A stretch of 26,466 bases of DNA, from NCBI RefSeq assembly GCF_000003605.2, contig NW_003107096.1, positions 474,678 to 501,143 on the forward strand, written 5' to 3'. Made by a program: the position numbers and the translations under genes. The stretch is from Saccoglossus kowalevskii. Taxonomy: Eukaryota > Hemichordata > Enteropneusta > Harrimaniidae. Positions 1-10,599 of the stretch are shown here, one piece after another; position 1 is the stretch's first letter; each line of letters begins with the position of its first letter. The notes under the pieces are model-generated. The model saw only the letters and a program-made list of their open reading frames with translations. It had not been told where the DNA came from and searched no databases.

Positions 1-3000
1 GTTTCTCGATAAATTTTCCCGTGACCCCATGTTTTTATTTTCGGTATCCTGAATATTGAAGGTATAACGATAATGACACATAATTTTCAATTCGGTTGAA
101 ATATCAGAAATATAGCTACACTCAGCTACAGAAAAGTACAAATTCATCCGGAATGGGTAGTTTATAGTATAATTGGAATAATACAACTATGTGGACAGCG
201 AATCAAGGATAGGAAATATGGAATATCTTACAGTAAATATTGTCCATGCAACAATTGCAATTTAATTTCAGTTTAATCTCCACAATCTCAAACTACTTAA
301 ATTCAAAACTAATTTCGGACAAGAACGGTAATTTGCATGTAATTGATAAGGTGCTTTACAGAACAAACGTTTGTAAATTCCGCATTTATGCATTCAAGCG
401 GACTTATATCTCCATGACAAAACAGCTGATGGAGTAATTGTTGCAACAACAAATATCGAGGATTAATTCCACTTGCAAGGGCTGTCAATTCTATAAAACC
501 AAGAAAAATGTCCATCCAAACTCCCTTTATTTTATTTTTGCAAAGGTATATTATTAGAACATTTCACTCTTCATATCATCCTTAGCATGGCCGTTTATAT
601 AAGTATAAAAACAACGAAAGCGACAGAAAACGCAATATGCAAATTGACAAATGTATTAGCTTTCATTAATTGTCATTTTTTGGCGTTTATAACCAAAATA
701 CACACAGAATCAGGCTTGTAATAAAAGAAATTTAGTTATAATTTCTGGAAAATTACTTTATTATATACGGTTGTGTACTCTATATCTGATTGTAATTTAC
801 AAGCAATTCATTTGTCGATACTTATTCAGACAAATTTTCCTAAGTGTAAAATCAGCCAAACTCACTTCCCAACACCCAAAAACAACCTTTTCCTTTTCTA
901 GTAAATAAAGCAATATCGTTATTTTGATATGGCGAACATTTTGCTTCAACTATGATTATTGAAATTGACCTAAATAAAAGAAAGTTATGTTGAGTTTTAT
1001 TTAGTATAGCATAATTCGCATTTACCATCATAGTCTTATACAATTCCGGAGATAATCTTATAACATCGCGTATTATTTCTGACAAATATATCATATTGCA
1101 GACAATCGTATAACATCGTCGTTAATTGTATAATATCTAGGAGACAGTTGCATAACACTGACAGCTGACGAACGTACCGGTATAATATTACTTAATTTGT
1201 AGTTATGGTTCACCGTATTAATATATAAAAACAATGTTATCCATGAAATAGCGTTTAGGTATAACATTTAAACGTCAGTCAGTTCCTGGAACTATCGGGC
1301 TTACCCAACGGGTAAACAGCATATATACATTTATAGTCAATGATATATCCGGGCTGATCACACTGTGCATAAAAATATAAGTGAAAGTTTTTGATAATAC
1401 ATTAATCGATCCTTCGGGATTTACTTAATTTCCGTTCGTAACAAACTAGGGCAATGGTGACATTGAAATTGAAATGTAAAATATAAATTTGTTAGTCAGA
1501 TTTCGCGATATTGCCTTTCGAGGTTGAGCACGTGTAAAAGCAAAATTGCCGCTGGGGATGATAAATGATAAGCCGTTACAAACTGTGTATCGTGATCTAT
1601 CCCACTCATTGTGCTAGGCACGTCTTCGTTCATCCAGATTGTATAGCTTAAGTAAAGTATGAGTGCGAAAACGGACTGTGATAGGTATTGCATTTATACA
1701 CGCACCTAAAAAAACACTTAAAACGTGGCACAGTTCAATAGATATAAAAGATAAATACAATACTAAACATAACATATTTTCATTCCACGAATCTTTATCG
1801 TAATGATTGCGGTCGCGGAAACGGGACATCGAAACTGATAATGAAGAACGCTATATCGGTTCTAACGGCTGATTTAACAGACCAGTGTTTTAATCAAAGG
1901 ACAATTTTAAAAGTCGTATAGGTGTATTTGATTTAAGAGTTTACTAGTAATTGTGTGTCTACAAAATAAAATCGCGCTTGATTTATTTCATCCCGTAATG
2001 TGTGCTCAGCCTCGACATATAAAGGTGAGAAATTGAAGCGTGCCAAAAAACACACATACAACTGTTTATTTTCGATTATTTTCGTTTAAGGTATACTAGT
2101 AGTCTATGACGATGTAGAAGAACCTTCAAAATACACTGCGCATGCGCCGTACGTAAGATTGTTAGTTACACGATAATAACATCTTTCACCATTCTCATTT
2201 ATTTCCTTGTGACAATAAAAAGTATTGTTATTGTTTGGGTACTATACAGTTTTGTTCGAAAATGTCAACGACAATAACGATATTGCGCTTAAAGAAACTG
2301 CCAGCATAATTACATTTGGAAGCGCCAATTCTTGTGTAATATTTGTAACTACATTTGTATGTCATTAAATGTACGCCACTGTTTGTTCTACTCAATTAAT
2401 TCAGTTGAAATTGATAAAGAAAATCAGCATGATATGGTTTTATAAATTGTGATTGCATACTAGTACATTTCAACGGACAGTCAATTTTATTTTCAAATTA
2501 AACAGTATGATTATTATTAATCCTTTTTCTTCCGTAAAACCACTTATCATTTTATTAGTAACTGTTTTAATTGAAATAATAGAACATAAATATATTTGTT
2601 TTGTTTAAAAAGTAATTTGTGTGCAGAACTATTATTGTCAATAAAAATGTTATTAAATGTCAACAACCGAGCAAAATTCATCGTACGGTGTATACAGCGC
2701 GTGTAAAACACGTGGTGAGTTTACACGACGTTCGAATGTGCTGTATTGATGACTGTGACGTCCTAAGGGAGTCAGAAAGACTTAATTTTGGGGCATTTTT
2801 GGCAGATATTACAACCTTGTGATTTTAACAATGGTATCAAACATGGCCTGAATTGCTTGTAAAAATGTAACAAATATTTTACATTTAAGAAAAAAAAATA
2901 ATGTAAACAAATTTGAGTATGCCAGTTTGTATTTAACTGTGATAAAGTGAACAGAGGGAATCCATGTTTTGAGCTACGTGCTGAAAATTTGTTACATTTT

Positions 3001-6000
3001 TACTAAACATCTATTGATGTAATGGGTTTATTTTGACAGGATTGGAATGGTAAATGTTCAAGGTGTCCAAGCAACTGATGAAAAAAGCGAAGATTTTAAA
3101 CTTTTAAGCAAATTTCCCGTTTTCTACCAATCTAATTTAACACAAATATAATAGAGGTTTTGCGTGTGATTAAAAAAAAATTATAGAAAAAAAAATAAAA
3201 ACTTTCACAGATACTTCTTACATATAACCTCAGGTTTCGGTGAAAAAAGCGGCAAAAACATAAATAGTTCTGACATTTATAAAAATGTGTGTTTACCACT
3301 TTAAACCACGATTTACCTAGTTTGCTAAATTGTTGATAACAAAAACAAAAATGCAACTTTTGTCTGATTCACGTATGTCCATTTTGTGTGGACACATTTT
3401 CAAAAAAAATAAGAATACGCTCACAGATATTGAAAAAAACAAACACAGCAACCAGTTTCATAACATGTCCCGTCAGAGCTAAATAAAATCACTTTGAAAT
3501 ACAAGTTTGAAAATAAGTAACCTCTAATGGTGAATCTCATAAAGAATCCAGTAAAGGAACAAGTTGAATAAGCAATTATAACTGTGAGGCATAGCTGTAA
3601 ATCATGGGACATACGATTAAACAACAACACTCATGTGGTATTTGCCCATACACTAACGACCACACATCAACGGATAACTCATCTAACTCAAAGGTTGGCT
3701 GTATTCCAACACACTGCATCGTAATAGCAACGAATTCGCTGAATACGTCTCCCCAAGCATGCGTAACACCTTTAGACTAGAACGTTTGATTTACAGAACA
3801 ATCTCTTTTTACATCTTCCAATCATCGGTGATAGACATAAATTGCTAACATATCTTGACCTTCAGGTGTACTTTGTATACATTCTTGCGCAACAGTAATT
3901 CTACTGTCTGTCTGATTGACGACGTTCCACAACAACGGTCCGGTAAATAAAACAAATGTACAATGACGCATATTTAGCGAAATCAACAACCACATCGAAG
4001 ACTCGAACCAATCAATTATGCAAATTATATCTTTTTCTCCCCCACCCTGATAATAACTATTTTCAAATTACAATATCTAGCTACGCAATTCTTACGGTTC
4101 ATAGACCTTGACAGAATTTTAATAATATATTTCCATAGCACAAAAAGGCTGTCGTCTCGTCTGGCAGAATATGTCGCATGTTAACTTGAAGGCAGGGTGC
4201 GGCGGTTGTTTAGTAATAACACTAGTGTGTTTAACATTCTTTTCATCTACGCCCGTACATGGTAATAGTTTGATAGCGACTTTATGTTAACTAGGTCACT
4301 CCCAATAATGGGTGATTACGAAAATATGCTGCTTCAATAATAACCATTATTATTGGGTTTATGGGGTAGAAACTGATAAAGGCAAGCACATTTGTTAATG
4401 TATGCGTTATAATGTATTTTGTGTATAATAAAACATTATGTAATAACATAACGTAGAAATAAGAGCCCCATTCTGGACGTCCAGGTAACAATGACTCGGA
4501 ACAAAGAAAAGAAATTATGATTGACGTACCCTGCCAGCATATTCAAGTTTGTATGCGAGTATTCAAACGCTATGGGCCTCACATTCACCTATTTTCTCTT
4601 ATGCAAAACAATAAATTAAACCGTAATAGTATCTGCTGTAAATAATAATAAATACACGTCTAATCGTTGCATGTGCATACCCTGGCGTCATATCTGAATT
4701 TCTTTGATCAAAGCTACAACTCACTACTAAGTAATCTTCTTAAACACTGTGCGATTTTACGTGTTGTCACGTGCCAATGTCATGCGTAATAACGTAAAGC
4801 GTCTTCCCATAGTATTACTAATAACCTGAATTTACACCGTATTCGATGCGGTGCTGCGAGGCGTGTAATAGAACCAACATATCTTCATTTATAATGAATG
4901 TAGCCATCTTTTCAAATTGATCTTTTTATTTTTACATTCAAATTACAGTTGTTTGGGTATACGTTCATTTGTAATTTAATTTCACTTAGTACTTCAACCT
5001 GGCGCAGGCCAATTAGGGTTATATACACACAATCTCCCGCTGGCCGACTAATAATTCTTCAAACGTTCCACTATAATCACGTCACGACATCTAGATATGA
5101 TATGATATTACAACACAATAATGCAAACACATCTGAAGAATTATAAATGACAGAAAATCGAAAAACTGATTTTTCAACACGATTAAAACCATCAAGAAAT
5201 GCTGTTTCTTTAATTTAACCATTATTTTTCCTAATAATTTCCTATTAAGCTAATTGAATGAGGTTGGTTACTCACAAATAACCTCTTATATTTGTTCACA
5301 GAATTTGTTAGTGATTAATTAATCTATAAATAACGATAAGCTATTGGGAACTGACTCTGTATATTAGATTGACTTAAAATCTGAAAACAATATTTTCTCG
5401 TAAATCAGTATAAAGGAACCGTCGTCGAAACGGTGGAATGTGATTGAATTTCTGTCATTTTAATTCACGGCGTATATAATCGGACTTTACCAAAGCATTT
5501 ATATCGAAATTGTTGAATACACCCTATATTTAAATCAGCCAATTTCAACCACTTGTGTATAGTCGTACTAATAGCCGTGTAAAAATACGATTGATTTAAA
5601 AACAGACAATGCAGTCATTTTCAATCTTACAGTAACTATGTATTTATTATTATCAAAAACGACTCCCGGGAATGCAATCGCAATTTTTTTTATTTTCTGA
5701 TTGTGTCAATGATTTGAGAAAACACAAAAGAAACAATTGTCGGCCAATGCTCTTCCGAATCGTACATCAATCATGCGTTAGCGTTGTGTAAAATGACGTA
5801 ATCGTGGATTTTTTCCCGTCTGTGAGCTCGCTACAACTGTCGTATGTATACAGAGTGTGTGAATGAACATCCCCGACGTCAATATTTCCAATATCTCGCT
5901 AACACAATGATTAATATGCCAATTATTTAAACCTTTGCCATTCTATATCTATCACGGAAGTACCAACTCTGGGCTGGCATTGCTCTGTCTCAGGCAGCGG

Positions 6001-7874
6001 ATTAAGGTGTTATAGTATATATCTTTCGAAGGTCTGTGTTTATAGCAACTGATACAAATTCGCACGGCTGATTTCTTATTTCATAGGGGTCTTATAAGTG
6101 GCAACCAACACTCTTTACCAGTTAATTAACGTCGCGTTTGCCATTTCCCTCAACAGAATACATTTATGAACTCAATTATTTTTAATGCGTTTTCCCAACA
6201 GAAAAGCTGCTCTTATTTTGGTATAACAAACGACCTTCAACCCCAGTCGTTATCGGGTTTATATCTTTGCGATCGTTCGTGCTTTGTACGATTTCATTAC
6301 GCACGTGGAACAGCCTGCGTCGGAATGATAAGCGAGATATCTTACTTCCTTCTACCAGTAGATCCTTTTATTTAAAGTTCAGAGTAGCTGTATGCTCGTT
6401 ATTACTCATTATATTCCAAAAATTTGTTTTTCCTCAAAAATATGACTAAACGCCAGGTTGAAAATATAAACATAAACAAATTTAAAGCTGCGTGAAGAGC
6501 GCCATTGTAGTTGTTGTCGTTCCAGGCAAGTACAGCACAACTAAGGCACTACACAACCAATTACGTCATAATTGTGTTGTTGGCGAGACTGTCAAACAAC
6601 GCGTGACATGCCGTAAATGGATGAATCGAGAGATATAACAATGGTGTTAAGGGTGTACACAGTGTGTGAAGAAAGTGTATAACAACAAAAGATTCCAAAT
6701 AACGATTGTTTGTCCGTTCTCCTAAAAACGGTTTGATCGTATAAGAAGCCAGGCTAGTTGATTTATGACCACTGCAGCCACCACAGTGTGACTACTCCCT
6801 TACTGTGACGTGGTTTACTCGGTAATTTTTATGGCTTGTTGTCACATTTTGGTAATTACTGCTCAAAACTGTCCAATTACACGCGGGTTTACGAGCGACC
6901 CATGACCTTCCGTTCCGGTATCCATATCATGGTTCATATCCGATACCATGAACACCCAGAATGACCAAGTCAAGAATGTTTTAATTGTTCTACTAAGAAA
7001 GACGATGTGTGGAAGAAAATAGGAGTGAAATAGTGGCATATACCCCTGCGAAATATACAATAGCTAAAAGTATTGTGTCTTAGCGGTTTTGTGTTTATTC
7101 AATCCCACAACAAAAACACAAACAATCCCAAACAAGAATACAACGTATGTACGATTTTTCCATACTTCACTGACGATTTCCTCATCAGGGTAGCAATTAA
7201 CATCACTTACTCCGTTCTCCATGGCAACCATGATACTTATTAATCGCAAAGAATACCCCACCAAGACGAACGTTACCGGTGGATAAAAAAAAATTGCGCG
7301 TCGTTTCTCCGAGATGACCAGCTGCTGATCGGCTGACTTCGTAACTGCCACGCTGACCTATTATCGGCTATATTGTTCATTTCGGCAGCTGGTCCGCCTT
7401 GTATTCTTGTGTGTACTTATAATGTAAAAGTTAAATTGCGTATACACCACTGTGACTGAAGCTCTGGTCGTGTTTTAATGTGACAGTAAAAACAAAAAAA
7501 TTAAATTCGAAACTCCAGTGTGATGTAACTATGGATACGCATTACAAATACTCCATTGAATCAAAACAAATTGACACCGACAAAAAACAGTCCCGTTAAG
7601 ACAAGACGTCTACTCAAAGTCGTTGTCTTGGTGTTAGTGTTATCAATGTTGAAACAGTTGTTGTCATGGAAATTTCACGATATCTATTTCAGTGTTTATG
7701 AAAGGTCGTGTGTCTGTTTTGAAAACACCATTTTGGTTGAATAAACATATACGCATTTATTGTTATTATTTCCCATTAAGTCTTTCCACAGTATTAAATG
7801 CCAATTCAAAATTCGAATAACATTTGTATTCATCTTATGATGTTTACCCTTATTTAAAATGTTTTGATTATTTC
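1..7874. other. Long stretch without recognisable genes; possibly intron 1 of the receptor gene
   Basis: I see no exon here that I can assign on either strand, including no continuation of the ANF-receptor domain on the minus strand. ORFs are 60-95 codons, the size expected by chance. Minor structure: imperfect repeats of a TATAACATCG-like core at about 1053-1160; A-rich tracts at 2885-2900 and 3170-3260; an imperfect inverted repeat at 4301-4357 (CCCAATAATGG against CCATTATTATTGGG); and an E-box next to a CCAAT motif at 4768-4778. If the next receptor exon lies outside the window, all of this is intron; that is inference. Confidence 0.5.
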
Positions 7875-7902
7875 TACGTAATTTACGTAACAGTTACGTA
7901 AC
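7875..7902. promoter_or_regulatory. Cluster of three ACGTAA bZIP-like motifs
   Basis: Three copies of ACGTAA lie within 28 bp. TTTACGTAAC (7882-7891) and GTTACGTAAC (7893-7902) are 11 bp apart, about one helical turn. The second fits the PAR-bZIP/E4BP4 consensus RTTAYGTAAY exactly. If the region is intron 1 of the receptor gene, this could be an intronic enhancer element. The match is seen; function is not shown. Confidence 0.25.
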
Positions 7903-9935
7903 GGCTGGATATACCACCACGTGTAGTGAATGAATTATTAGCAACAATCAGTTTTACCGTAGAGGTCTGTCTTTTACCTCTATGGTTTTAAGTTGATGTA
8001 TTTTTTAAAAGGTAATAAATGAACCTCCTAATTATGTTGTTAATGCGATACTCTGAATTGAATTCCTATTCACGACAAACTAACAACTTCGTTACACACA
8101 CGTCTGGTCAAGTGAGTACACAGTCTCTTTAATGGCGTGAGATTAGCAATAATTCCAATCCCCGGATGTCGGAATGTTTTTTAATGTCCAAAATCACCTC
8201 GGGCATTGCCCAGAGGGATATCGCGCATATTTTATTAGTATGTACTAAAAATCGACGTCATATTCAGAAGTAAAAATTCTCGATTCGATTCGAAATCCGT
8301 GCAACCTAAAGTAACTGGGTCGTATAAATTCAAATCAATATATCTCTTCACAGTGCAAGGTATTGCCTAATCGTTCTATCACTGGTTCAGGTGTGTGGTA
8401 TTAATTAATACAAAGTATAGGGGAACTCTCCGGTGAATATTCAGACCTACTGGTATATTTCATCACATATTAGAGTGACACATATCATGCTCGATTATCG
8501 ATATGACGTGCCTGGTCAACACTATATTAAATAGGAGTTTGTTTCCGTAATTGATTTGGCCCCACATTAATTAACCATCGCGCGGCGTTGTTAGACACAA
8601 CCACTTGAACTCATCTACTCGTTGACAACAGCTACTACATTGCCGATATGAAAGTTGTTTCAAAAGAAACTAAATGAATGAACCGGAATCTGCCAGATTT
8701 TAAGATTTTGTTTTTAACGGAAGGTCAAGATCAATAGCAACACGAGTCTGTCTCTCAAACAAAACTAGTATCCTTCCTCGCACGGAAACGTGAGTTTTAC
8801 GTTCAAGCCTATCAGCGCTTTCTTGGTTAATTTGCAATCAATCGAACAAACAGTACTGGATATATTGCCCCGCGTTGCAACCTCCGAATAGTTGATACAG
8901 GATCTTGTTTTAAAAATAGGTTTCAAAAAGAATCATGGCGGAATAGAACGTTTTTTTGTATTCAATTCCACGATCCAGACTATATTCGAACAATAAGTGC
9001 TTCATGCGTTTGCATTGTAACGTTATAGCTGAGTAGCATGCATATTATGTATGTATGACCGGCTGCATGTGACCTTAACCGTCCTTCATTCGCCGTGTAC
9101 TAGACGCACGTTAATTTGCAGAAGGAGAAAGGAGTGAGTCGTATTGATCACAAGCTACGGTGGGTGTTCAGGCACCACGCTAGAACACGGTTATGAATGC
9201 CAACAGGATTCACAATAACCAAGTAGCTATTGCATTAAACTCAAATAACAACACTATATACTTGACTGACTTTCGCGTTGGAATACACATTCAGTACATC
9301 GATTACCGTATGTATGTTCCGATTTGCGGTTCTTTGAGGTTCTTTGCGGTTCACAAACTAAACCCGGAGACTTGTGAACAAAGAAGTACCTGTCAATGAA
9401 AAGTACCTGTGTTGTCGATTCCATATCCGTAGTCCAAGACATGGCTACCACAACACATCTAAAATGGCGTCTGGGACTGTATAATCGGAATCTATGGGGT
9501 TTTTTTAATATAAAAGTTGTGTTGCATGACAAAGCGCAACCTGGCATAGACATAATACAAAAACACATACAAATTATTAATGGAACGTCACTCTGCCGAA
9601 GGACAACATCTTTGTGACATGTGCGGCGTCGGGCATTGTTGTCTTCTGACAGATAGGTGCATTCCGCTATAAATTGCTGCAGTCTAGGAGCGTGCTACGT
9701 GGGAGCCCAGACATGAAATGTGCACAAAATATTGCCATTACAAACAGTACCCAAACACTCCCGTAAACCACACTGACTACTTATCCCAATAATCGCACAA
9801 TAGAAAATACAATTCGAAAGGCATAATACTTCAAAATCCAAACTTCACTTGAACAAATCTATAATGCTTTTAATGAACAAATTATGTTGCAATCTTTTCA
9901 GTTTAACTAACTTCAAATAGGATATAGCATAATTC
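7903..9935. other. Non-genic or intronic sequence
   Basis: No recognisable exon. A 10-bp direct repeat (TGCGGTTCTT-like, about three copies) lies at 9325-9354, and AAGTACCTGT occurs twice at about 9383-9409. The overlapping ORFs at 9254-9568 (minus) and 9396-9617 (plus) match no family I know. Confidence 0.45.
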
Positions 9936-9941
9936 ACTTAC
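9936..9941 (-). other. Splice donor of exon 1 (GTAAGT)
   Basis: On the minus strand the exon ends TCT TAC and is followed by GTAAGT, a perfect donor consensus. The break falls between codons (phase 0) directly after the MISY block. Reading on into the intron adds only 12 codons before a stop. Confidence 0.75.
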
Positions 9942-10439
9942 GTAAGATATCATTGGCATGTCCCATGCTGCTGCGATTCTTGCCTCGGTGGTGCAGAACT
10001 CGTCAGGGCCGATGACAACATTAACGTGGTTCTCGCCAAGTGTAGTAAGACCTTTAATACTGGACAGTTCATTTATTCCAGTTTCGAATGAAAATGGGTT
10101 AAACGTTAATTTTGTCCACCCGGCATTTTGTCTTACTATTTCAAGTTCATAATCAGGTAGGATATCTGGATCATCGTTAATCTCTGCGACCGCATAGCTA
10201 ATCCCACCCGCGACGAAAATAGTTCCAGTGTTTTCTCCAAATAAATTGCTGAGTAGTCCAATTGTTAGTTTAGTTTTGGGCTCAGGTGTGGTAGCGTTTT
10301 CGTCTGGTATTGTCGTTGGCAAAACTGTTGGGTCATATGTAGTTGCGCCAGTAACTAATGTCGTCTGAGTAGATCCCAAATGAATAATAGCTAGCAACAA
10401 CGAGAAAATAAGAAATCCCGTTGGCCAGTCTGTTTCCAT
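9942..10439 (-). CDS. First coding exon of a receptor guanylate cyclase-like protein (signal peptide plus start of ANF-receptor ligand-binding domain)
   Basis: The exon encodes 166 residues and stays open to the splice donor. The ATG at 10439 was chosen because a hydrophobic signal peptide follows at once (core GFLIFSLLLAIIHLG, residues 8-22, likely cleavage near 24-26) and the context CACGATGG is favourable; the frame is open 20 codons further upstream without another ATG. Residues 26-57 are a Thr/Pro-rich linker with one N-glycosylation sequon (N48-A-T). From residue 58 the sequence looks like the type I periplasmic-binding fold of the ANF-receptor family: AGGISYAVAEINDDPDILP (77-95) and GPDEFCTTEARIAAAWDMPM (144-163). 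The latter is the block typical of invertebrate receptor guanylate cyclases and natriuretic-peptide receptors. In that family the extracellular domain binds a ligand, and transmembrane, kinase-homology and cyclase domains follow; those would lie in exons to the left that I do not see. Odd: the first conserved Cys of this lobe is absent, leaving only C149. A non-cyclase receptor with the same fold remains possible. Confidence 0.8.
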
Positions 10440-10509
10440 CGTGTACGATTCACAACTTATTTTGACTGTGCCCGGCCTCTTCGTCGTTGTAATATACACG
10501 GGCTAAGCG

Positions 10510-10542
10510 TTAAATATCCCAATGGGAACACATCGCCATCAT
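10510..10542 (-). promoter_or_regulatory. Upstream ORF in the presumed 5' leader of the receptor gene
   Basis: Two adjacent ATG codons open a 10-codon ORF (MMAMCSHWDI, then TAA) that ends 70 bp before the receptor ATG. If transcription starts near the TATA box at 10588-10595, ribosomes would meet this uORF first, which commonly lowers main-ORF translation. The ATGs are seen; the leader extent and the effect are inferred. Confidence 0.35.
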
Positions 10543-10587
10543 TGATATGGAGTTTAACGTTGACAACACAACAAAGACGGTCCCGCA

Positions 10588-10595
10588 TTTATATA
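10588..10595 (-). promoter_or_regulatory. TATA box, probable core promoter of the receptor gene
   Basis: The minus strand reads CTATATAAATGCGGG, a canonical TATATAAA. With usual spacing, transcription would start near 10560-10566, where the strand reads GTTGTCAACG, a loose initiator. That gives a leader of about 125 nt before the ATG at 10439. In AT-rich DNA such a box can arise by chance; its position upstream of the signal-peptide exon is the main support. Confidence 0.4.
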
Positions 10596-10599
10596 GCGA

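Noticed and set aside
3604-3780. 58-codon ATG ORF with five cysteines (CGIC and GCIPTHC blocks)
   Set aside because: Cysteine content is suggestive of a small secreted protein, but there is no signal peptide, no known pattern and the size is expected by chance.
3985-4010. GGTTCGAGTC on the minus strand, a tRNA B-box match
   Set aside because: The flanks do not form a T stem and no A box or acceptor stem lies at the right distance. The similar motif near 25508 fails the same test.
7176-7200. CTGATGAG followed by GAAA on the minus strand, like a hammerhead ribozyme core
   Set aside because: There is no room for stem II between the two conserved blocks and no stems I or III are evident.
7064-7351. 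95-codon minus-strand ORF with a hydrophobic run (VVFLFGIVCVFVVGL)
   Set aside because: The first codon is GTG and no family is recognised; several ORFs of this size are expected by chance in six frames.
9121-9138. Apparent 12-nt microexon between TTTGCAG and GTGAGT
   Set aside because: The flanking signals are good, but the polypyrimidine tract is poor and there is no plus-strand gene to host it.
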